Source: JACKLD01 sp049297695 | Lineage (GTDB): Bacteria; Pseudomonadota; Alphaproteobacteria; UBA2136; UBA6156 | Reading direction: 5' to 3' | DNA length: 64,000 nt | NCBI GenBank assembly: GCA_049297695.1 | Contig: JBAQUT010000004.1 | Span: 1-64,000, forward strand | In this document: piece by piece, positions 60,499 to 64,000 of the stretch | Position numbering within the stretch: position 1 is the first letter of the stretch | Layout: every line of letters starts with the position of its first letter | Notes under the pieces: model-generated | Seen by the model: only the letters and a program-made list of their open reading frames with translations | Databases searched by the model: none | Told to the model about the DNA's origin: nothing | Translations under genes and position numbers: made by a program

Positions 60499-63400
60499 GC
60501 CACATCCAACTCGCGTAACCGCCCCAGCAACACCGCCGCCATGGTAAGGGTGGGGTTGGCCAGTTTGGTAAATTCTCGTGCGATGGTTTGGTAGCGCTGG
60601 CAGGCGGCACCACAGGCTTTGTGCCAGTTGGTGGGGGCCATGTGTTTTACCAACAGTTGTTCGGTCAGGCGGGCTTGGCGGGCCTGAATTTCACGCTCCA
60701 TGGCGTACATGGCAGACCGGCTGTGTTTGTCGGTAAGGGGTAAACCGCGCAGTTTGCGGGTAATGGCGGGCAGGTGCAGCTCCTCGCCCAAGGCCATCAG
60801 CAGCTCCAGCACTTTGCTGGGTGGGGCCTTGTGCCGTTGGGCCAACACCACCGCTTGGGGCACCATGGTGCTGGCGGAAAGATGACCCAGTTTTTCGGCC
60901 AACGCAGGTGTAAGCCCTTGTTTAGCCCATTGCTTTTGGAAGCTCCCCGTATCCGCCAGCATAGTGGGGGGCAGCAAGCGTGCCATGGTTTTGTAAAGCT
61001 TGTGGCATTCTGCTTCAAACGCGCCACCCCAGCGGGAAGCCTCCACAGGCTGACCGTGGGCCAAAATCCATCCTGCCAGCGTGAAAATGCTCACCCTCCA
61101 GCGCAACGCGGCTTCCACCTGCGTGGCCATGGGCAAGGTGGGGGCAAGGGCATCAAATTTGGCCCAGAAGGGCACCAAACCCAACAGGCTGATGGCCGCC
61201 AAACGGGCCTTGATGGCATCTTGCGGAGTACAACCAAAGTCGGCTTGCAACCGCTGGCCCATCACCAACCCGCAGCGGTTGATAATCATGTTGGATACCA
61301 AGGTATCCATCATTTCGTTGGCTAACGGGTGGTGGGGAATGATGCTGGCGAATTGCTGTTGCAATGTGGCGGGGAAGTAGGCCATCAACATGTCTTGCAG
61401 CAAGGGGCTGGTGTAATCCAACTTGCCCGCAATCTGGCTGCGCAAAGCAGCTTTGGTGCCTGCCAGCAAAGCTGCTAACTCGGGCCGTACGAAGTGGGGC
61501 TTATCTCGCTGTTTCAATATATCGGCGGTGGGGAGGTTGTCCACCTTCACATCCACCAAACCCCGCTTCAACATCTCCAGCTGCCATGCGTACATGTCGG
61601 CATGGTCGGCGGTGTCGGCTTTCTCGGATAACGTGAGGGCCATGTTTTGCAACCGGTTGTCATCCAGCACCAAATGGGCCAAATCTTCGGTCAGGGTGGG
61701 CAAAAGTTTCAGGCGTTGGGGTTCGGTCAACAATTTACGGGCTTTGGCATCTTCCAGCAAAATTTTCACATTCACTTCGTGGTCGCTGGTGCTCACACCA
61801 GCCGAATTATCCAAGGCATCGGTGTTCAAACGCACGCCGTTCAGGGCCAGTTCGGTACGGCCTTTGGGGGTAATACCCAGGTTACCGCCTTCCCCAATCA
61901 CGCGGGCCTGCACGTCTTTGGCGTTCACGCGCACGGCATCGTTGGCGCGGTCGGCTACGTCGGCATGGCTTTCGGTGGTGGCTTTGATGTACGTACCAAT
62001 ACCGCCGTTCCACAGCACATCAACCTCAAGCCGAAGAATGGCTTGAATCACGGTATCCGGCGCGGCTTCCTTGCTATCAATCCCCAGCAGTTTTTGGGCT
62101 TGGGGAGAAAGGGGCACGGTTTTAGCCGACCGTTCCAACACACCACCACCTGCCGAGATGAGTTTGGTGTTATACCCATCCCAACCCAGTTTGGCGGTAA
62201 ACATGCGCGTGCGCTCGGCGTAGCTGGTGGCGGGGGTGGGGGTAGGGTCAAGGAAGATATGTTTGTGGTTAAAGGCGGCTAGAAGTTTCACATGGGGGCA
62301 GCGCAACAAGCCGTTGCCAAACACGTCGCCGCTCATGTCGCCAATGCCGGTCATGGTGATGGGCGTTTTGGCGGAAGGAACAACCCCCAGCGTTTGCAAA
62401 TGGTGCTGCACACTCACCCACGCCCCGCGGGAGGTAATGCCCATCTCCTTGTGGTCGTAGCCCAAAGCCCCGCCGCTGGCAAAGGCATCGCCCAGCCAAA
62501 AGCCCTTGGCGGCGTTTTTGGTGGGTTTATCCCAAAAATCAGCCGCAATGGCCGTGGTGTTGGCAAGGTCGCTAAACGTGGCCGTGCCTTTATCGGCTGC
62601 CACCACAAAGTAAGGGTCAAATCCGTCGTGGCACACCACGTTGCGGGGGTGAACCACAGCATCGCCCGCACGGGTATCCGTAATGCTCAGCATGGCGTTC
62701 ACGTAGGCCGCGTACACGTTGCGAATGGCGGTGTGCGCTTCCGCCCGTTGAGGAGGCAACGGCATCTTCACCACAAACCCGCCTTTGGCACCGGTGGGCA
62801 CGATGATGACGTTTTTGCGCACTTGGGTTTGTTGCAGGCCCAGCACTTCGGTGCGGTAGTCGGTCAGGCGGTCGCTGTGGCGGATGCCCCCCCGCGCCAG
62901 CGGCCCGCCGCGCAAATGCACCCCTTCAAACTCGGCGCCGCCGTACACAAACATTTCGCGCCAAGGGCGGGGGGTGGGCATGCTGTCCATCAGGCTGCAA
63001 TCAAATTTGAACGCCAAAGCTGCGCCAGCACCTTGCCAAAAATTGGTGCGGAGACTGGCTTGGATCATTTCCAACATTAAGCTGGCCATACGGTCGTGGT
63101 CCACATCCGGCAAGGTGGCCCAAAGCTCGCGGGTTTGGCCTTCCAGCTGGTGCACCAGTTTGGTGCGGGCATGGGGGGCGTAGGCGGGGTTGTGGCGGGC
63201 GTCAAATATCTCCCACAGGTGTTTGGCAACGGCGGGGTAATGGCGCAGCACTTTGCGCATTTGCCACGGGTTGCAACGGCCATCCAACTGGGAGGCATAG
63301 GCCACCAAGGCCCGCAGCACATGCAGGGCGGCAAAGGGCACGCCTTTGCGGGTAAGGCTGTTCAGGCTATCCACTTCGGTAGTGCGCAGCAGGCAGGCCG

Positions 63401-63761
63401 TGAGGGCTTTGGCAAGTTCATCGGCCACGGTGCCTGAAACGGGCTGGCTGGGGTTGGCACAAGTAAGCACATGCAGCCACAGTTGCTGTTTGCCGCTGCG
63501 GTGATGGAACACATCTTCCCGGATGGCTTCCAGCCGGAACGAATGCACCACGGGCATCATTTCGGCCAAGGTAAGCTGGGCATGGGTGCTGTAAATGTGG
63601 ATGGTAAAGGCTTGGTTGCTGGCGTTGATTACCACCTGCACCGAAGGGGCATGGGGGGCGGTTAAGGCGGCCACGGCGGCGGCATCCGCACGGGTGGTGG
63701 CGGGGGTGGTTTTCAGCCATGTCGCAAGGGCGGTGGGGAGGGTGGGGGCGGATGTTTTCAT
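60495..63761 (-). CDS. NAD-specific glutamate dehydrogenase, short form of the large bacterial type
   Basis: The 1088-residue enzyme oxidises glutamate to 2-oxoglutarate and ammonia. GVHLRGGPLARGGIRHSDR and VIIVPTGAKGGFVVKMPL are the substrate-binding and catalytic Lys blocks of the large NAD-GDH family. GIGDMSGDVFGNGLL and RVIGEGGNLGITPKGR belong to the nucleotide-binding domain. A long helical C-terminal domain follows. Family members of the 180-kDa class have about 1600 residues; here about 500 N-terminal residues with ACT-like regulatory repeats are missing. ATG 63761 is the true start, since the upstream sequence is not open in this frame. Allosteric control is therefore probably different. 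Confidence 0.88.
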   Translation of the reverse strand: MKTSAPTLPTALATWLKTTPATTRADAAAVAALTAPHAPSVQVVINASNQAFTIHIYSTHAQLTLAEMMPVVHSFRLEAIREDVFHHRSGKQQLWLHVLTCANPSQPVSGTVADELAKALTACLLRTTEVDSLNSLTRKGVPFAALHVLRALVAYASQLDGRCNPWQMRKVLRHYPAVAKHLWEIFDARHNPAYAPHARTKLVHQLEGQTRELWATLPDVDHDRMASLMLEMIQASLRTNFWQGAGAALAFKFDCSLMDSMPTPRPWREMFVYGGAEFEGVHLRGGPLARGGIRHSDRLTDYRTEVLGLQQTQVRKNVIIVPTGAKGGFVVKMPLPPQRAEAHTAIRNVYAAYVNAMLSITDTRAGDAVVHPRNVVCHDGFDPYFVVAADKGTATFSDLANTTAIAADFWDKPTKNAAKGFWLGDAFASGGALGYDHKEMGITSRGAWVSVQHHLQTLGVVPSAKTPITMTGIGDMSGDVFGNGLLRCPHVKLLAAFNHKHIFLDPTPTPATSYAERTRMFTAKLGWDGYNTKLISAGGGVLERSAKTVPLSPQAQKLLGIDSKEAAPDTVIQAILRLEVDVLWNGGIGTYIKATTESHADVADRANDAVRVNAKDVQARVIGEGGNLGITPKGRTELALNGVRLNTDALDNSAGVSTSDHEVNVKILLEDAKARKLLTEPQRLKLLPTLTEDLAHLVLDDNRLQNMALTLSEKADTADHADMYAWQLEMLKRGLVDVKVDNLPTADILKQRDKPHFVRPELAALLAGTKAALRSQIAGKLDYTSPLLQDMLMAYFPATLQQQFASIIPHHPLANEMMDTLVSNMIINRCGLVMGQRLQADFGCTPQDAIKARLAAISLLGLVPFWAKFDALAPTLPMATQVEAALRWRVSIFTLAGWILAHGQPVEASRWGGAFEAECHKLYKTMARLLPPTMLADTGSFQKQWAKQGLTPALAEKLGHLSASTMVPQAVVLAQRHKAPPSKVLELLMALGEELHLPAITRKLRGLPLTDKHSRSAMYAMEREIQARQARLTEQLLVKHMAPTNWHKACGAACQRYQTIAREFTKLANPTLTMAAVLLGRLRELDVA

Positions 63762-63838
63762 CGCCCCAACCTACGCCACAGCCCGTGAACGTCAAGAGTG
63801 AGAGCTAGGAAAAACGATGGTGCGTTGCACGATGGTTA

Positions 63839-64000
63839 TTATGTTTCGACATCCACCAAGTGACGGGGGGTTTTTGGGTCAACGGCCTCGTCGTGGGTGG
63901 TTTCATCTTCCGGCACCGGCACACGGCGTTTTTGGTTGGAGTTGGCTGTTTTTTGGGTTTGAAGCTGGCTGGGCACGCCATAAGCAGCGCCAAGGTTAAT
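63839..64000 (-). CDS. C-terminal end of an unidentified protein, cut by the window edge
   Basis: Reading the minus strand from base 64000 gives 53 open codons ending in two consecutive TAA stops. The residues (INLGAAYGVPSQLQTQKTAN, then an Arg/Pro/Glu-rich tail ending HLVDVET) look like a hydrophilic protein terminus, and their codon use matches the region. Overlapping frames on either strand give less natural sequences. It lies 77 bases upstream of, and in the same direction as, the dehydrogenase gene. The family cannot be told from this piece. Confidence 0.4.
   Translation of the reverse strand: MNLGAAYGVPSQLQTQKTANSNQKRRVPVPEDETTHDEAVDPKTPRHLVDVET

Overview
The window looks like chromosomal DNA from a Gram-negative, probably deep-branching alphaproteobacterium. 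Pointers are a SURF1 protein, a bacterial large-type NAD-glutamate dehydrogenase beside mutS-murJ, lipoprotein and secretin genes, and an RND pump. The placement within Alphaproteobacteria (for example Micavibrio-like or a relative of the Rhodospirillales) is inference only. Housekeeping genes fill roughly 36-64 kb, and no integrase, transposase or CRISPR array is visible.

Region 1 (329-35740, every gene but one on the + strand) is the unusual part. It begins with a type IVB pilus module resembling the thin-pilus genes of IncI plasmid R64 and the TCP genes of Vibrio: TcpQ-like protein, lipoprotein secretin, pilin, GspE-type ATPase, GspF-type platform, two PilO-like proteins, a PilP-like protein, two further pilin-like proteins, and a stand-alone N-terminal domain of a prepilin peptidase. 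Two more TcpQ-like proteins carrying long Ala/Gln-rich coiled coils follow. The module then runs without a change of strand into F-type type IV secretion genes: two tandem F-pilin-like subunits, TraL, TraE, TraK, a lytic transglycosylase, a TraH-like protein, TraB, TraV-like and TraC. Between these lie genes not normally part of either machine: a fusion of sigma-factor-like and ParB-like domains (21247-23415), a 664-residue protein I cannot place (25562-27556), a GspC-like membrane protein (32766-34796) and a divergent NusA-like protein (34835-35740). No relaxase, coupling protein or TraG/N/U/W/F gene is in the window, so this is either a dedicated pilus/secretion hybrid or part of a scattered conjugation system. 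A 24-codon ORF with a strong ribosome site and its own terminator sits antisense between traK and the transglycosylase gene.

Region 2 (35743-51910) holds an RND efflux operon with an AI-2E/PerM-family transporter between adaptor and pump, then SURF1, RsmE, a PfkB kinase, a GT4 glycosyltransferase, an isochorismatase-fold protein lacking the usual cysteine, a small lipoprotein, two small unknown genes, proline iminopeptidase, thrS and a polytopic membrane protein.

Region 3 (52029-64000) holds infC, which appears to start at AUC, an orphan family 5 substrate-binding protein, a LysM protein, a palindromic repeat element, tRNA-Arg(CCU), a secreted nuclease, mutS, murJ and a short NAD-glutamate dehydrogenase. 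Genes cut by the window lie at both ends. Two repeat families occur between genes: a GC-rich palindromic element (three copies) and degenerate GTAACCT-type heptamer arrays (four places).
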